Shown here piece by piece: positions 10,470 through 21,860 of a DNA stretch of 64,000 nucleotides. Below the pieces are notes generated by a model that worked only from the letters and a program-made list of their open reading frames with translations, was not told the origin of the DNA and ran no database searches. Within the stretch, counting starts at the first letter, position 1. Each line of letters starts with the position of its first letter. This DNA is from Ryuthela nishihirai (Eukaryota; Arthropoda; Arachnida; Araneae; Heptathelidae), in the NCBI GenBank assembly GCA_038380435.1, contig JAWZYU010000006.1, positions 37,574,501 through 37,638,500 of the forward strand, read 5' to 3'. The position numbers were made by a program, and so were the translations under genes.

Positions 10470-11906
10470 TCAAATATCGAACAACAAGAAAAAAATATAT
10501 ATACAGATAAAATGGAATAATTTACAAAGTAACATAAGAATAATATAATTATTAATAAGAATAAAGTTTCTATCAGGTTGGTCTTTTTTAGGTATAAAAT
10601 AAGTTGATGATATAACTTTTTTTCTTAGATTTTTTTCTGATTCTAATAGGTTTTTCAGATTAAATTTTATTACTTTGTATTTTTTTAAATTGTTGAAATA
10701 TATCTTTCTTTCTTCTTTCAATTCCTCACATTCTAATAAAACATGTTCAATTGTGTGGGGAGAGCCACAGTTGTCACAATCAGGTGAATCAACTCTTTTT
10801 AATTGATATTTTCTTTTCTTTGTAAGTGCACGATTGCATCTTATTCTTGTTATTGTTGTTATTATTTTTTTGAGAGTCCATAGTCATTGTATTTTTCTAT
10901 GTTATTTGATATTTGATATCTGAAGGTTTGATTTGCATTAGTTTGATACCAAGATTCAGGTTCAATTAATAATTTTTTCCTATTTAGTTTTTTATGAATA
11001 GATAATAAGTACGGAGAATACGTCTGAGTATCTAAGTCTTTAGCATTTTTTGCTAGGATATCAGCTTGTTCATTATATTTTAAATCACAATGGGCAGGTA
11101 CCCATTGGATGTATATTAGATTATTTTGATTTAGATGTTCATACATCAGATAAATATATCATCTATGTATATTAGGAAATTACTTTTATTTATGTTGTTT
11201 GAAATTATGTCCAAGGAAGTTTTGCTATTTGTTAAGATTACAATTTTTTCATTATTACATTTCTTTGACCAGTTTATTGAAAATAAAATAGCACAGATTT
11301 CAGCTACTATTACTGGATTGTAATTTTTTAATCTAAATTGAAATTCATAGTTTTCTCCTGGACTTACAAAAGCTCCAGATGCAATAATTTTTTAATTGTT
11401 TAAGGATCCGTCTGTATAAATATGTTTAAAATTTTTGTATTTTTCTTCTATATAGAGTTCAGTCAATTTTTTCAGATTATTTTTATCTATTTCCTTTTCA
11501 GTAGTTATATTAGGAATGTTTTTGTTTATTATTGGAATGGTTGATATCCAATAAGAAAATTTTGGAAGATAGTCTCCACTGAGATTAATTTTTATAATTT
11601 CTATTACTGATCTTTTTCTGAGAAAGTATTTAATGATATATCTGGAAAATTATTAATTAATTTATTTATTATTGGGTGATTTTTATTTTTAAGTATTATT
11701 CTATATATTAGATTTGACAGTAAATATTTTTTATATATATCAATTGTTGGAAAGGCAGTTTCAGCATATACATCCAGATTTTGTGCATGCTGTGGTAAAC
11801 CCAAGCAGAATTTTAGGATTTTTGTCTGTAAGGTTTCTAAAAATTTCTGTTTTGTTTTTGGTAAATTATTTAATAATTCAATACCATATGTAATTTTAGG
11901 TAAAAT
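10470..11906 (-). pseudogene. ORF2 C-terminal part: RNase H domain and C-terminal zinc motif
   Basis: On the minus strand 11146-10862 encodes IYIQWVPAHCDLKYNEQAD followed by ILAKNAKDL, the conserved end of the retrotransposon RNase H domain (the W-P-A-H and N-x-x-A-D motifs). Upstream, 11804-11604 carries AQNLDVYAETAF and the spacer between RT and RNase H. Downstream come RCNRALTKKRKYQL and CDNCGSPHTIEHVLLECEE, the cysteine/histidine motif found at the C-terminus of I, Jockey and R1 elements. Stop codons and frameshifts separate these blocks (for example between 11146 and 11400). The coding region continued into 15561 and beyond before the RTE element inserted. Confidence 0.8.
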
Positions 11907-11915
11907 AATAGATTT
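11907..11915. repeat. Target-site duplication, left, of RTE-like element
   Basis: AATAGATTT is repeated exactly at 15552-15560, immediately after the (GAT)n tail. This fixes the element boundaries. Confidence 0.85.
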
Positions 11916-12504
11916 GGTCTGTAAATGGTAGCTAGGTAGTCACTGGAAGGAGAGCTATGCACCAATCCCCTGTGATGATGCATAGAACTGGCCAGGCCTA
12001 GCACCTAATGTCCGACCCCGCCTTCTCGTGGTGCGGACCGTTAGTAACTTTCAAAAGAGATACTCTCTTGTGGAAGTGAACGGAAGGGGAGGGCTGCCAG
12101 ATTAGTGTGGCCTACTGATCTGGACAACTATGGCTACTTTTCTTTTTTTTCTACCCTGCTGAGGAGTGGTCAACCACACAGGGTCCTGGTGCTGACCATA
12201 TAAACCTACTGAACTGGACAGATATATGGCTCTGAGCTTGATTATGGATCCTGATTTTGCTGCACTGGTGGGCTTCTGTGGAGGGAAAATCTTCCGCTGT
12301 GTTTTCTGTTTGTTTGTGGGTTGACAGCCCCAAATGAATAGATTCACAGAATATGTTTATCAGCTGGTGGATAATCCTGAGCAGAAGTCATCGCAGGCAC
12401 CTGAACTCTTTGCTTCTATTGGCATCGTCAAATTCTACATTGGAGGAAGTCTTCCAGTGTAGATGGCTTCAGCCTTTAGTAGTGGGGGAACGGGTCTTTG
12501 CCCC

Positions 12505-15500
12505 ATGTCTGCGATTAGGGGGCTGTTTGATATTGTCGGCATTCCCTCTCTCAATAAACAGTTTCTTTAAACATCCCACTAACCATTTTCTCTCCATAGG
12601 TAGTTGGAATGTGAGGACTCTGCACAGAGCTTTTTCTCTTGATGTCCTCACACAAGAATTCCACCGTTATAATTTAGATATTCTTGGCTTGCAAGAGACC
12701 AGATGGACAGATAAAGGTCAGATTCTTAAAAATAATCTTAAATTTCTCTTTTCAGGGAGGGACGACAATAAGCATCACCAAGGCGTGGGTCTGCTTCTCA
12801 GCAGACACGATGCTCTTCTAGGATATGAGTGCATTAATGAAAGGTTTCTTACAGCAAAATTTCAGACAAGCATTAAAGACTTGAATGTTATCTGCTGTTA
12901 TGCCCCCACTGAGGATGCCGATGAGGATGAGAAGGATAGGTTTTATGAACAACTTCAGGATATTTTGAATTCTGTCAAGAAAGGAGATATTACCCTTGTT
13001 CTTGGTGACTTCAATGCCAAAGTTGGTACTGACTCTGACCTTTGGGAAGGAGTAATAGGCCCTTTTGGTATTGGTAGCTGCAATGGCAATGGGCAACGTC
13101 TCCTACAGGTAAGTAAACTCAATGGATTCAGAATAACTAACACTTATTACAAACACCGCGACATACATAAGTACACATGGGTTTCGCCTGATGGGCTGCA
13201 TAAGAATACGATTGATTACATATTAATTAACAGCAAATGGGCTAGTTCTGTTAGGAATACCAGGGCATATAGGGGAGCTGAAATTGGATCTGACCATTAC
13301 CTTGTTAAAAGTGTCTTGCAACTTAAACTTAAAAAGTGTTGTGCTAGTGTTAAAAAATTTACTTTTAATACTGAAGCTCTGAAAGATCCAGTTATAGCCA
13401 AAGCTTACCATGATAGGTTACTTAGTCATTATGACAGTCATGGTTTGCTTAGTACTGAAGTTGAGGAAGAATGGGATAATTTTAAACAGGCTTTTTTGGA
13501 CACTAACAGTACTCTTTTAGGAAAAAAGGAGCAGAAGAGGCAAAATTATCTGAGTGATAAGGCACTTGAGCTTATTTCGGAAAGAATGAACTGCAGGAAT
13601 GCCCTTAATCAATACCCTACTAGTCCTAATAGAAAGCATTACAGAGACCTTAATAAACTTGTAAAGGATCAGTTAGCTATAAAGAATCTTTGGTAGTAGC
13701 TAGTAAAGAATCTTTGGCTTGATGGTTTTTCTGACAAAGCCGAGGAACCAGTTAGACAGCACAACAGCAGAGAGCTGTACCAGATAGTTAATGTTTTGTG
13801 TGGTAGAAAACGGACAGGTATACAAGGATTGAAGGATAAACAAGGTAAGGTTATAGAAGGGGATGATTCTGTCATGGCTAGGTGGGCTGAGCATTTCAGT
13901 GATGTTCTAAACAATGTAGTTAGTTCTACTCCCATTGTTTGCAATGATGATAGATGCATTGGTGGCTTTAATGTTGGACCTATAACACAATTTGAAGTAA
14001 TTTTGGCTGTTTCTAAACTTAAACTTCATAAATCCCCAGGGGTAGATGAAATTACTACGGAAATGCTTAGAGCTGGGAATGTTTCGGTTACCACTTGGAT
14101 GACAGAAATTCTGAATATCTTTTATGATAAAGGCATGGTTCCTAAGGATTTTACCAGAGCTATTGTTATCCCTATTTTCAAAAAAGGTGATCGCAGTTCT
14201 TGTGATAACTATAGGGGTATCAGCCTACTCTCTGTTCCAGGTAAAGTTCTTTCCATGATTGTGCTTAATAGAATTAAGAATCTGGTTGACAGTCAATTGC
14301 GTGATGAGCAATGTTGATTCAGAAGTGGTAGGGGATGTGTGGATCAGATATTTTCACTTAGGCAGATTCTTGAGAAATGTTTAGAGTTTCAGAAACCTTT
14401 GGTTGCTAGCTTTGTTGATTTCAAAAAGGCTTTCGACTCTATTGATCGTCATAATTTGTGGTTGATTGTGAAATCATATGGTATACCAGACAAGTTAGTT
14501 AACATTATGAAAGCTCTCTATAATAACACTGAGTCGTGTGTGGGAGTTGGTAAGGCTTGTAGCAATTGGTTTAGCATTACTTCTGGTGTTCGACAAGGGT
14601 GCATTTTGTCTCCTTTTCTCTTTAGCTTGGTTATTGATTATGTTATGCGAAATTCACTTCAAGGGAAAGATTTTGGCCTTAAATGGGCTGGAGATACGAA
14701 AATTTCTGATTTAGATTATGCTGATGATTTAGCCCTTTTGGCAAATGATGTTGATGAGATGAACTCTTTCATTCGAGCTGTTGATGAGACTGGTAGTAGA
14801 GTAGGTTTGGTTATAAACAGAGAGAAAACTAAAGTGATGAAAATTGCTTTAGTTTGGGCTGTGATTCAGTTAATCAGGCTGTGATTCAGTTAATCTGAAT
14901 GGTTGCAGTCTTGAGCAGGTGTCACAGTTTAATTATCTTGGGAGCTATGTAACAGATAATGGTGATGTGCGGCATGAGATTAACAGACGAATAGGGATTG
15001 CTGTCGGGACTTTTAAGAACCTATGGAGAGTGTGGAGAACTAGGCGTATACACCTAAAGACTAAAATTAGACTGTATAATAGTTTGGTTATTTCTAGGGT
15101 TAGTTATGGTAGTGAAACGTGGACACTTTGTAAACAAGATAACAGGAAACTAGATGCTTTTGATTCCAGATGCTTACGCAGTATCTTGGGCATTAGGTGG
15201 TTCAACTTTGTAACTAATGATGAGATTAGGCAAAGGAGTTTGCAACCTCCTTTAAGCAGCATATATTGTGCAGAGAGAGACTCCGTTGGTTTGGCCATGT
15301 TGCCCGTATGAATAATTATAGATTGGCTAATAGGGTTATGAACAGTGTGCCTAAAGGCCTCAGAAAAAAGGGGAGACCTAGAATGCGGTGGGCAGACAAT
15401 GTCAAACAAGACCTTGTTAGAATTGGTGTGCAGTGGCCAGATGCAGTAGATGTAGCTCAGGATAGACTTGCTTGGAGAACTAAATTGCACGGTCTGGTTG

Positions 15501-15511
15501 GACCTCCGTAG
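12505..15511 (+). pseudogene. RTE-like endonuclease-reverse transcriptase, broken
   Basis: The cognate start is ATG 12505, as in copy 2. Endonuclease motifs are present: SWNVRTL, LQETRW, CYAPTED, GDFNAKVG (13004-13027), TIDYILIN and SDHYLV (13289-13306). RT motifs follow: HKSPGVDEITTEML, NYRGISLLS, VDFKKAFDS, SGVRQGCILSPFLFS and YADDLALLAND (about 14717-14749). The C-terminal part ends with RPRMRWADNVKQDL near 15370-15420. Compared with copy 2 it has a 2-bp deletion near 12562 that closes the ORF early, an insertion with stops at 13680-13722, a TGA at 14315-14317 where copy 2 has Gly, a duplicated stretch at 14864-14900, and a frame change near 15266. The catalytic YADD and SDH residues are intact, so decay is by frame loss and not by catalytic mutation. 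The largest open piece is 12353-13696. Confidence 0.9.
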
Positions 15512-15528
15512 CCCATGGCTGCTTGAGG

Positions 15529-15551
15529 ATGATGATGATGATGATGATGAT
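15529..15551 (+). repeat. (GAT)n 3' tail of RTE-like element
   Basis: Seven or so GAT units directly follow the last unique base of the element and abut the target duplication. Confidence 0.85.
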
Positions 15552-15560
15552 AATAGATTT
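15552..15560. repeat. Target-site duplication, right, of RTE-like element
   Basis: AATAGATTT, identical to 11907-11915. Confidence 0.85.
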
Positions 15561-17066
15561 AGAAATTTGTAGTAGATATTTATTTTTACAACCCCATGCT
15601 GAGTTACCTAAATATCTCATATAATTGTATAGTGTACTGGACTTATCCTTGGCATTATTTATATAATTATTCCATTGTAGTTTTGAGTCTATTTCTAATC
15701 ATAAAAATTTAATTTTTTTTTCAATTTTTATTTTTTTTTCATTCAATTTTATTTTAAAATCTTTTGGTAATATTTTATATTTTTGAAAATATATAATTTT
15801 TGTTTTTTCTGTAGATATTGTTAAATTATGATTTTTGCAAAAGATTTGTAGTTTATTTAACGTATTTTGTAGATATTTTTCAGTTTTAACTAAATTAAAA
15901 TCTTTCATCCAGAAAATCAGATCATCTGCATAAAGTCTATAAAAAATATCCTTCCCAAATATTTCATTGATATCTTTTAGATAAATATTAAATAAGCATG
16001 GTGACAGTATATCACCTTGTAAGACTCCATTAGTATAATTATATTCTTGTGAAAAATTATCTCCTATTTTTATTTTATATTTTTTCTCTGTAATAATTCA
16101 AAAAGAAAATAGCAAAGATATCCACAAAATTTCAAATCTCTAAATTTTGATAACAATACACTATATGATACAGAATCAAAAGCTTGTTGGAAATCTATGA
16201 CAATTGCTACCATATGGCTAAAATTCTTTATTGTGAATTATGCATCTGAAATGATGTTTAAAAGAAGAACTTTTGTTGAGCGGCCATATCTGAAACCATA
16301 GAAATTTTTGTTAATTAAATTTTTTTTTCCAGATACCAGTTTATTCTATATACTATTATTCGTTCAAACAATTTTAGTACATTCGAACTCAGACATATAG
16401 GTCGATATGAATTTAAGACTTCAAGATCTTTATGTTCTTTCTTTATAAATATCATAAAATTTAAAAACCAACTTACTGGATATTCGTGTGATTTCCATAT
16501 ATCATTAAAAAATTTTAATAATTTAATGAGCCATTTATGTGATAAATTTTTAAGGAGCTTATTTGAAATATTGCTTGGGCCAGGAGTAGTTTAATTTTTT
16601 TAAATTTTTTATTTCATTTTTTAGTTCTGTTATAATAAAAGGTAAATTTAAATATTGAGTTCTATTACAGATAAAGGTTTCATGAAATATATTTGAATTA
16701 TTTAATTTTTTTATCCAATTTTTGATTGGGAATATTATGTATTATATTATAATATTTTGCTAATTCTTCTGTTGTTTCCTTTACTGTTATTTTATTTTTT
16801 AGTGCATATGCATTTATTGGACAAACTGGTGTTTCTTCATTACAAATTTTTTTATATATTTTCCGTAAGTTTGTTGTTGTAGGTTGTGGAGATAAATTTT
16901 CCGTTAATAATTTCCAGTTAAGGTTTTGTAAATTTTAAATTTTTTTTGTAATGACAGCATTCAATCTTTTATAATTTAAACAGTCTCTAAAAGTTTTTTC
17001 TCAATCATTTTCCTCTCTGCTTTTCATTTGATTGCTATTGGCTTGTTTATAAAAATTATTTGTACA
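15561..17066 (-). pseudogene. ORF2 reverse transcriptase of the I-like element, decayed
   Basis: On the minus strand the segment around 15960-15700 reads FYRLYADDLIFWMKDFNL, placing the RT catalytic YADD box near 15935-15924, followed by STEKTKIIYFQK typical of the palm/thumb boundary. Upstream (higher coordinates) are remnants of the finger and palm motifs, including a segment like the one around AFDSVSY near 16165-16195 and the GVLQGDILSPCLF-like box near 16035-15995. Several stops (for example TGA after KIKFL at 15699-15697) and frameshifts interrupt it. It joins the endonuclease at its right and was continuous with 11906 at its left. Confidence 0.75.
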
Positions 17067-17873
17067 TTATTGTGGGGGATCACAATTCGTTTCAGTATTT
17101 TTCTTAGAAATATCTGTTAAAAATTTCATATTTTGTTCATATTCAAAATTATTGTCCTCAGTATTATAATTGATATTGTTTCTGAAATCTTTCCAGTTTG
17201 TAATTTTTATATTTCTATTGTTAGATCTATTATCTAACAATTTTATAAAGATTGGTCTGTGATCACTGCCAAATGAGTCTGGAAGAACAGACCATTTGAT
17301 CAATTTTGATAATTTACCTGTGCATAAGGTCAAGTCAATTATTGATTTTATGTTAAATTTATTTATTCTAGTAGGCGTTTTATCATTTAAGATGATTAAT
17401 TCATTTTCTTCAATGAAATTAACTAAATGTCTGCATTTAGGTTGATTTTTATAAGAAAACCATTTTTTGCTGTGTGTGTTGAAATCTCCAAACATGGGAA
17501 TCTCTCCATCTACATTTTGTGTTATTTTTGAGTATTCTTCATATGTTATATTTAAGCCCGGATTATATACATTTATTATATAAAATATTATATTATTTAA
17601 TTTAATTTGTATAATAATTATTTTTAATTTATCATTAATTAGATTTATATCTATTCTTCGTTGCGGTAAAAATTTATTAATATATATTGCTATACCTTGT
17701 GTATTGGGACTATTTTTTTGTTGATAACAAATGCAATTATTAAATCTAGGTACGTTACCTGTTAAGGTTTCCTGTAAACAGAAAATCTCGATTTTATGCA
17801 TTTTAATTAATTGTTTTAATATATGCTTCTTATTTGAGGCTCCTCTGCAATTCCATTGAATTATTATGTGGTC
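17067..17873 (-). pseudogene. ORF2 endonuclease domain of the I-like element
   Basis: The minus-strand reading starts IIQWNCRGASNKK, the N-terminal signature of Jockey/I-type APE endonucleases. It continues through FCLQET (catalytic Glu), GIAIYIN, INVYNPG, MFGDFNTHSKKW (catalytic Asp and Asn) and FGSDHRPIFI (catalytic Asp-His). About 244 codons are open from the internal Met at 17801. The domain itself looks intact. The upstream link to the proper ORF2 start was cut by the SINE-C insertion at 17880, and the downstream frame ends at 17067 in sequence that degenerates into the RT remnant. Confidence 0.85.
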
Positions 17874-17879
17874 CCTCCC

Positions 17880-18179
17880 TATGATAGGCTATTTAGAATA
17901 TTTAACATTATGTTCTTTATAAGTGTAAGTTCAGGTCCAGACGGAAGAACTAAGTCCAATAATTGGATTAACATCTTAATTACCTTAATTGGCATAGTGG
18001 TTAGGCAGTTAGCGACTGTTCCAGCAAGGCAGACTTTGTGTGTTGTGTTAGCTCTAACTAAGGCAGTGACTTCGGTCTTAGTAGGGCATGTCCTTGTATG
18101 AGAAGGCCTGTATTAAGCTAGGAGTAGCTTCCAGGATTCTTCTCTGTCCTATATGTCGCAAATCAAAAAAAAAAAAAAA
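17880..18179 (+). repeat. SINE-C copy 1
   Basis: A tRNA-like A box (TTGGCATAGTGGTTAGGCAG) is followed by a body shared with 60070-60310 and, in two pieces, with 41880-41947 plus 45930-46070. The body contains TTCCAGCAAGGCA, GTTAGCTCTAACT, CTTAGTAGGGCATG and TAGCTTCCAGGATTC. It ends in an A tail (18165-18179). CCTCCCT-containing sequence on both sides is a likely target duplication. It lies between gag and endonuclease of the I-like element. The exact left end is uncertain, and the well-matched body begins near 17985. Confidence 0.75.
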
Positions 18180-18228
18180 TTATCCTCCCTCTAGAGTCTC
18201 TTGACATGTTTATGTTTCTTTGTGAAGG

Positions 18229-19799
18229 TTATGTCGATTTCTTTCCTTTTTCTGGAGATTTACATTTTTCTGGGTTTATTTTTTTGTTCTTAGCTCCAGT
18301 TATATTTTTTTTAACTTTTTCTGCATAGTCTCCATTAGTTTTATTCATATATGTTTGATTGTCATCCATTTGTAGATGGTAGTTCGTCGATGTGAACGGA
18401 AATACGGGAAAGTCCTCGCCCAGGTCCGCAGAGTTAATTTTGTTTTCCTTCTCACTCAGGTCCTCCCAAACCACACTTTCAATCCTATCTGAAATTTTTT
18501 TATCTGAATCTGTAGATTTTGCAGAAAATGTTTGAGGATCTGTATAATTTTGGATATTATAATGTTCAAAGCTAAGTTTAGATTTAATAAACGCTTGTTG
18601 CCACAATAAATTTTCATCAATCTGTATTTCTCTTGCTTTACAAGCAATGTTTCTGATTATACATCCTGCGCAAGTTGCTGGATGATTTTGTGAAAAGTTT
18701 GAGCATTTTAAATAGATTACTGTGCGTTGTTTATGATTATGACGTCCGCCACATCTTTTACATTTCATTCTATCTCGGCAAGAAGAAATGGCATGTCCAA
18801 AAATCCAACATCTGTAGCATAAGTTTGGAGGAATTGTATATATTTTTACTGAGTGTCTAGTAAAGCCTACATAAACATAGTCAGGCAATTGTTCTCCCTC
18901 GAACTCCAAAATTACTTTATGAATTGACAAACCACGAATATCTTTTTTATTTTCTGAGATTTTGTCATAATGAATCATTCTCCTTAAGCTCATAACATGC
19001 TGTTCTTCTAATACTTCAAGTAATTGATCATCATCCATATAAACAGGTATACCAATTATTGTTCCGAGAACAGATTTTTTAAATTTGGGAAACTGTAAAA
19101 TTATTTTCATGCCCAAAATTTCCGTTAGATTTAAAATAATTTGTTGTTGCTTTTTGTTTTGTGGGAAGACTAATAATCTCTCATGTGAAATATATTTTCC
19201 CGAAATATGCTCTCCAAGCAATTTATAGAAAAAAGAAGTTACCTTCGTGATGTCCAAAGATCTGATATCACCATTTTCTCCGGTAATCACTAAAGAGTAA
19301 TCCTCTGAAATCTTCAATCTTTCTGATATCACTCACTGAATTTGAAGTGTTCAGAGTCCAGTCGTGTTATCATTGTAAATTTCTTGTCCATTTGTTGGCT
19401 GTTGTCGGTTATTGGATCCTCTTTCATTTCTTCTTTATCTTCTGTTGTTTTTTCTAAGTTTTCTGTAATGGTCTTTTCTTTAAATTTTTGGATGTTCTGT
19501 TTATTTGCCATATTCTTTTCCTCTCATAAATTTCTTTTTATATCTTCTTCACTAGTTAGTTCTTGTTTTGATTTCTTGTTAGATAATAAATCTTTTGCAT
19601 TATTTTCTTCGATGGATTTAATCGGTGATATGTCTGATTCATTGGATAGTTTTCAGTCTTCATTCAGCACAGAATATTCTCCTGTCTTACTTTGCTTTTC
19701 TGATGATTTTTTGTTCTGTTTATTGTAGTTTTTAGATTTTTTCACTCTTATTTTATTCATGATCGGAGATTCTTTTCTTTTCTTGTTTCCGTTAGACAT
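18229..19799 (-). pseudogene. ORF1 (gag-like, CCHC zinc knuckles) of the I-like element
   Basis: The minus-strand reading begins MSNGNKKRKESPIMNKIRVK at 19799, a lysine-rich start. A stop near 19655 and a frameshift at 19330 break it. The open 367-codon part (19332-18229) has an RRM-like middle region (for example LLGEHISGKYISHERLLVFP, GTIIGIPVYMDDDQLLEVL). Cysteine motifs then follow: CYRCWIFGHAISSC (a perfect C-x2-C-x4-H-x4-C knuckle), CKRCGGRH, and CSNFSQNHPATCAGC. The C-terminus is acidic then lysine-rich. This is the usual layout of I/Jockey ORF1 nucleic-acid chaperones, which package element RNA. Two or three lesions make it a pseudogene, but most of it is readable. Confidence 0.85.
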
Positions 19800-20050
19800 T
19801 AGGTTCTTCTTCCTTGTAGGTTCTCGCAAGCTAATTACATTATAACTTCACTCTTCTAGACTCAAAATTTAATCTTAAATACCACCAAAACAAAATTCAC
19901 AAATTAATCACTCTTTCTATCACAGCTCTCACACATACAACCACCTCTTACGGTGGTCAAAACCCCGAGAATCAGAAAACGTAGAGAACTGGAAATCAAA
20001 ATAAAGCTGATGTCATCTCCGTAGAACTCTCTATTCTCCCCTCGGTCAGT
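19800..20050 (-). other. 5' UTR / promoter region of the I-like element
   Basis: On the minus strand this leads into the gag start without any other repeat. The left-to-right boundary is the SINE-A starting at 20076. Internal promoter elements of Jockey/I elements usually lie here, but none can be read with confidence. Confidence 0.4.
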
Positions 20051-20075
20051 ATGGAACACGGGTGGGTGTGAAAAG

Positions 20076-20372
20076 GTTGGGTTGTTTTACTTCTGAGCGT
20101 CACTTTTTTGCACACCATGGGCTAAATGGCCAGGTCACATGGACCCCGAAGGCTCAGAGAAGGTTGGGGGAGGGGACCCACTGGAACAGCTGTTGGGAGA
20201 CAGATGGTAGCCTCCCGTCAAGGCCATCCAGCGTGTTCTTTAACGTGCACAGGGTATGGCTCTCCCACACACGTGGCTACGGCTTAACGTTCCATCCGAC
20301 GGACTGTGGCCTTTCCAAGCCCATCGGTGTCCCCTACTGACCGTGGGCAGGGCGGGGAATTTTGCGGAGAGG
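20076..20372 (-). repeat. SINE-A copy, minus, head truncated
   Basis: It starts with the reverse complement of the 3' end (GGGTTGTTTTACTTCTGAGCG) and runs to GGGGAATTTTGCGGAGA. The tRNA-like head is missing because it joins directly to an oppositely oriented copy. Confidence 0.9.
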
Positions 20373-20690
20373 TGTGAAAAGGCTACCGTCTGTCGGATGG
20401 GAGGGAAAACCATGGCCCCGTGTTCGACAGAGCCCATATCCAGTGCACGTTAAAGAACACGCTAAATGGTCTTGATGGGAGGCTACCATCTGTCTCACAA
20501 CAGCTGTTCATCATTACTCTTACAAGAAGTTCATTTTTGTCTTTTATGTGCTGAGGTATCGTCCTTCTGCAAGAACTAGCAGTAATCATCCTTTAGTTGT
20601 CCAGTGAGTCCCCTCCCCCAAACTTCTCTGAGCCTTCGTTTACTTGTAACCTGGCCCTTTAGCCCATTGTCTGAAAAAAAAAATGCGCTC
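20373..20690 (+). repeat. SINE-A copy, plus, head truncated (fold-back partner)
   Basis: It starts inside the body (GTCTGTCGGATGGGA) and runs to the 3' end (TCTGAGCCTTCG, TTTAGCCCATTG, GCTCAGAGGTAGAAC). A 60-70 bp insertion at about 20500-20570 interrupts it. With 20076-20372 it forms an inverted repeat of about 300-bp arms. Confidence 0.85.
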
Positions 20691-20859
20691 AGAGGTAGAA
20701 CACCCGAACTCTTTAATTCGAAAATCAATGCAGGCGAAAAGACTTCGGGTTATCGAATCTGTGCTAAAATACACATAAGCAGTTTAAAAACAATTGACAG
20801 AACTCACAATAGATTCGCACCTACTGGAATGATTTGCGTTGACTAAACGGTTTCAGCAA

Positions 20860-21085
20860 CTTCACTGCTCAACATCAGGAAAACCTGCATGTCTCAGTCT
20901 TTTGCCTTTATCGCCATCTAGCTGTTCAATGATCTTTGTTTAATTAAAACGGTTGACAGAGTAGTGCTAGGAATTCCGAACTCTTTTTCGATGTCTTTGT
21001 CTTCTTTCCCTTACTTTCAACAGCTCTTATCACTTTGACAACATCACTTCATGACAATGCATTCAACTTCTGCTTTGCTGCCATT
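20860..21085 (-). pseudogene. Tigger-like transposase N-terminus (CENP-B-type HTH), fragment
   Basis: The minus strand reads MAAKQKLNALS, stop, SDVVKVIRAVESKGKK. After a frameshift it reads KDKDIEKEFGIPSTTLSTVL, matching the N-terminal helix-turn-helix of pogo/Tigger transposases, which typically have an IPxSTLS-type recognition helix. The rest of the 500-residue enzyme, including the DDE domain, is absent or unrecognisable. Confidence 0.65.
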
Positions 21086-21439
21086 GTAATACATTTAAAT
21101 ATCTACCAAGAGAACATAACTCTATGCTAAAATTAAATTAGGACTTTCTATGACGAATGGAAGGAATGCTTAACTGTCAGTCGTGCGGGGATGGTGGAAG
21201 TGCGTAGATGAAAAGAATCACTGTCCACTTGCAAGCAGTGGGGACAATGCACAGCCAATAAGAGTCGTTTTGCCCATTTGGCAAAGCTACTCTCATCAGC
21301 AACTTACTATCACTAGCAACAAAGCAAAATTTCTTGGGAATAAGCTTATTAAAGAGGGATTTTCTTTCAAATATTCTTCATAAAAATTCGAGTTATTGAT
21401 GTGACGATGAAAAGATAGTTCGACTTAAAGGGAGAGAAA

Positions 21440-21860
21440 ATTAATTAATGTATAGAGATTCAGTTGGAAATTAAAAGAAACGATTCAACTTCAAGATATA
21501 GAGGTTCAAGTTAACGACAAATTTGAGATGTAGAGGTTTGAGTTAATGAGAAATTCGAGATATAGAGGTTCGAGTTAACGAGTAATTCGAGATAGAGAGG
21601 TTCGAGTTGACGAGAACTTCGAAATAGAGAGGTTCGAGTTAACGAGTAATTCGAGATATAGAGTTCAAGCTAACGACAAATTCGAAATATAGAGGTTCAA
21701 GTTAACGATAAATTCGAGATACAGAGTTTGAGGTAAGGAGAAATTCGAGATACAAAAGTTTGAGTTAATGAGAAATTCGAGATACAAAAGTTTGAGTTAA
21801 TGAGAAATTCGAGATACAGAGGTTCGGGGTAAGGAGAAATTTGTGATGTAGAAGTTCGAT
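21440..21860. repeat. 32-bp subterminal repeats of the Tigger-like element
   Basis: About a dozen copies of a motif containing TTCGAGTTAACGAGAAATTC precede the terminus. They resemble repeated versions of the terminal repeat itself and may be multiplied transposase binding sites. Confidence 0.75.

Larger units (their letters stand above)
11916..15551 (+). mobile_element. RTE-like APE-type non-LTR retrotransposon, copy 1 (complete length, inactive)
   Basis: The element is bounded by a 9-bp target duplication. A 5' UTR of about 590 bp precedes a single ORF with apurinic-type endonuclease and reverse transcriptase. The 3' end is a short (GAT)n tail (15529-15551), typical of RTE-group elements, which end in simple repeats instead of poly(A). 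It lies within the C-terminal part of the minus-strand I-like element ORF2. Confidence 0.85.
10466..20050 (-). mobile_element. I/Jockey-type non-LTR retrotransposon, nested and decayed
   Basis: Reading from right to left: 5' UTR (about 20050-19800), gag-like ORF1 with CCHC knuckles (19799-18229), APE endonuclease (17873-17067), RT with YADD (17066-15561), RNase H plus a C-terminal CCHC segment (11906-10470). This order with RNase H is characteristic of the I group. The element is split by SINE-C (17880-18179) and by an RTE-like element (11916-15551). Removing these leaves about 5.7 kb, a normal full length. Multiple stops and frameshifts make it inactive. Confidence 0.85.

Noticed and set aside
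20062..20453. Repeated ORFs of 60-120 codons in SINE-A copies (for example beginning GCFTSERHFFAHHGLNGQVT)
   Set aside because: They appear wherever a SINE-A occurs, on both strands and in several frames, so they are SINE translation.
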